A stretch of DNA of 62,966 bases from Spirochaetales bacterium Spiro_09 (GTDB taxonomy: Bacteria; Spirochaetota; Spirochaetia; Treponematales; Treponemataceae). Location: positions 1-62,966 of the forward strand of contig LVBK01000012.1 in NCBI GenBank assembly GCA_001604385.1. Reading direction: 5' to 3'. The translations under genes and the position numbers were made by a program. Below are positions 61,217-62,966 of this stretch, in pieces. How positions within the stretch are numbered: position 1 is the first letter of the stretch; every line of letters begins with the position of its first letter. A model generated the notes under the pieces. It did not search any database and had not been told where the DNA came from. It saw only the letters and a program-made list of their open reading frames with translations.

Positions 61217-62966
61217 ATGAAAACCATTATCAGATTCTTTGTTATGTGTGCCATCGCAGTTCTACTTTCCACCTGTGGTGATATGACCGGTGATCTCGAT
61301 ACTACGAAGAATGAAACCTCTTCCGGGCATGCACAACGGAAAGTGACGTTTGTTTCAACCGAGGCTGACACTCATGCAAAGCCTCCTGTATTAACAATTA
61401 CTGGTGACGAATTAACAATTTCCGCAATGCCAGAACCCCCGACAAGAGAAGGTTTTTACTTTTCCGGCTGGTGGTCCGAACCAAATGGAACAGGGATTCC
61501 GTTTACCACACAAACACTGATAAAAGACAATCTGAGCGTATATGCAGGATGGAGTTCACAGCCGGTATATCAGGTTGTATGGTATTCACAAAGTATCATA
61601 CCCATTAGCCCACAACTGGTTCCCGTTGACAGTCTGATCGAAAAGCCAGCAGACCCAGTGCGGGAAGGATATCTTTTTGCAGGCTGGTATTCGGATGCAG
61701 AATGTACTACCCAATGGGACTTTGAGAACGACACTATCAGCGCACATACCATAATCTATGCAAAATGGAATTCATATACCTATACAGTAAGCTATAGTGT
61801 AGGGAATGATACGAGCGAGTCTGAACATCTAACCGCAACGGTAACAAGCCCTGCGACCACAGTCGTCATACTTCCCTCAGAGCCAAATCGGTCAGGGTAT
61901 ACTTTCGGCGGTTGGTTTACCGGGATAAACGGGGAAGGTTCCGAATTTACCGGGACAACACCCGTTACCGGAAATATTACCGTCTATGCAAAGTGGAATA
62001 CCTATTCACATACTGTGACTTTTGACAGCCAGGGAGCTACAATAGCGGCATCCCCGGCTACAAGAATCGTAGCAAGCCCGGCAACTACAGTTGAGTCGCT
62101 TCCATCAGCACCTGCAAAAGACGGGCATACGTTTGCCGGTTGGTGGACTACACCAGACTCAACCGCAACCCAATTCACCGCATCAACCCAAGTGAATTCC
62201 TCTATCACTGTTTATGCCCGGTTTACACAACGTGCTGTCTTTCAGGTATCTTTTAACGCAGGTTTGGGCTCTTCTGTCGGAGCGCAGGTTATTACAGAGG
62301 GGAACAGGGTTTCACAACCAAGCGATCCTCTTCGAACCGGGTATATTTTTGCAGGATGGTATGAAGATGAAACCTTGACAATACCATGGGACTTTTCCCG
62401 GAATGTTACGGCGAATCTCATTCTCCATGCAAAATGGAACTCCTATTCATATTCAGTAAGCTTTGACAGTCAGGGTGCCACAACGGCCGCCTCTCCGGCA
62501 ACGCGAGCTGTCGCAAGCCCGGCGACCACAATTGACGCACTGCCCACTCCACCGACTCGAACAGGCTATACCTTCGGCGGCTGGTTCACCGCCGTTAACG
62601 GTGGGGGCACCGCCTTTACCGCGACAACACCCGTTACCGGCAATATTACCGTCTATGCAAAGTGGAACAGCTATTCATATACCGTCACCTTTAACGGGAT
62701 GGACGCTACCACGTTACCCTCACCGGGAACCAAAACGGTTTCAAGCCCGGCCACTACAATCGATGCCCTGCCTACACCACCCGCCCGCACAGGATATACC
62801 TTCGGCGGTTGGTTCACCGCTCCTCAGGGAGGTGGTATGGCCTTTACCGCAGCAACGCCCGTTACCGGGAATATCACTGTCTACGCCAAGTGGAATACCC
62901 ATGCCCATACGGTGACCTTTGACAGTCAAAGTGCAACAACGGCCGCCTCTCCGGCAACGCGAGCTG
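61217..62966 (+). CDS. Lipoprotein with InlB-type beta-grasp repeats (3' end outside window)
   Basis: The frame is open from 61217 to the window end (583 codons). A lipobox LLSTC (Cys20) anchors it. From about residue 45 onward it is built of repeats of roughly 70 residues, each with GYTFGGWFT or a variant and NITVYAKWN, the Listeria-Bacteroides (InlB B / Flg_new) repeat. At least seven full copies are seen, the later ones nearly identical at DNA level. GGAGT precedes the ATG. Probably a surface or adhesion protein. Confidence 0.88.
   Translation, partial: MKTIIRFFVMCAIAVLLSTCGDMTGDLDTTKNETSSGHAQRKVTFVSTEADTHAKPPVLTITGDELTISAMPEPPTREGFYFSGWWSEPNGTGIPFTTQTLIKDNLSVYAGWSSQPVYQVVWYSQSIIPISPQLVPVDSLIEKPADPVREGYLFAGWYSDAECTTQWDFENDTISAHTIIYAKWNSYTYTVSYSVGNDTSESEHLTATVTSPATTVVILPSEPNRSGYTFGGWFTGINGEGSEFTGTTPVTGNITVYAKWNTYSHTVTFDSQGATIAASPATRIVASPATTVESLPSAPAKDGHTFAGWWTTPDSTATQFTASTQVNSSITVYARFTQRAVFQVSFNAGLGSSVGAQVITEGNRVSQPSDPLRTGYIFAGWYEDETLTIPWDFSRNVTANLILHAKWNSYSYSVSFDSQGATTAASPATRAVASPATTIDALPTPPTRTGYTFGGWFTAVNGGGTAFTATTPVTGNITVYAKWNSYSYTVTFNGMDATTLPSPGTKTVSSPATTIDALPTPPARTGYTFGGWFTAPQGGGMAFTAATPVTGNITVYAKWNTHAHTVTFDSQSATTAASPATRA

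Overview
The window looks like a chromosome segment from an anaerobic spirochaete of the Treponema group, with a G+C content somewhat above 50% by eye. The clues are a binding-protein signal peptide ending in AGGSKE, loose spirochaetal lipoboxes, a DAK2-DegV fusion, many receiver/PAS/HD-GYP signalling proteins, and oxygen-sensitive enzymology (two ferredoxin-type MinD ATPases, NifX-like proteins, a corrinoid methyl-transfer module). No rRNA, tRNA, CRISPR array, prophage or intact insertion sequence was seen. The species is not identified.

Layout. 1-2.4 kb: a lipoprotein, an orphan vapB with a truncated vapC fused to an acetyltransferase remnant. 2.4-10 kb (minus strand): a polar amino-acid ABC transporter, a chemoreceptor, an orphan zinc-binding protein (ZnuA type), a GH26-like glycosidase and an ArsC-like protein. 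10-15.3 kb: an iron-sulfur/NifX/MinD cluster with two textbook sigma-54 promoters. 15.3-19.4 kb: a FakA-FakB-like fusion, a DUF1295 membrane protein and a sigma-54 activator. 19.4-30.8 kb: a LysR regulator of the MtaR/CmbR type, then an eight-gene, mostly overlapping operon combining a corrinoid protein, a UroD-family methyltransferase homologue and DUF1638 with three histidine kinases and two response regulators, the last ending in HD-GYP. 30.8-35.4 kb: metE, metF and an antiporter behind a streptococcal-type MET-box. 35.4-44.6 kb: a reductase, two cell-envelope proteins, a split permease with its TetR regulator, lipoproteins, ferritin, an AraC regulator and a hemerythrin-like protein. 44.6-48.2 kb: an adenosine-deaminase-like enzyme, a PatB-type C-S lyase and a Cys/Met-metabolism PLP enzyme. 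48.2-60.5 kb: a DUF2157 module, a radical SAM protein, a PadR-controlled flavoprotein/membrane fusion, a racemase remnant, an ABC-F ATPase with an attenuator leader, and small enzymes and transporters. 60.6 kb to the end: a probable outer-membrane barrel and a lipoprotein with InlB-type repeats, cut by the window edge.

Four cross-cutting signals stand out. (1) Many genes that lack a Shine-Dalgarno have a -10 box ending 7 (sometimes 9-11) nt before the ATG, which predicts leaderless mRNAs. (2) A 25-bp hyphenated palindrome is dispersed at gene ends and borders several gene blocks. (3) Two perfect sigma-54 promoters, with paired upstream sites at one of them, sit in the NifX/MinD cluster close to a GAFTGA-type activator. 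(4) The ABC-F gene has a predicted leaderless 42-codon upstream ORF followed by alternative stems and a strong terminator. All of these are read by eye and none has been tested computationally.
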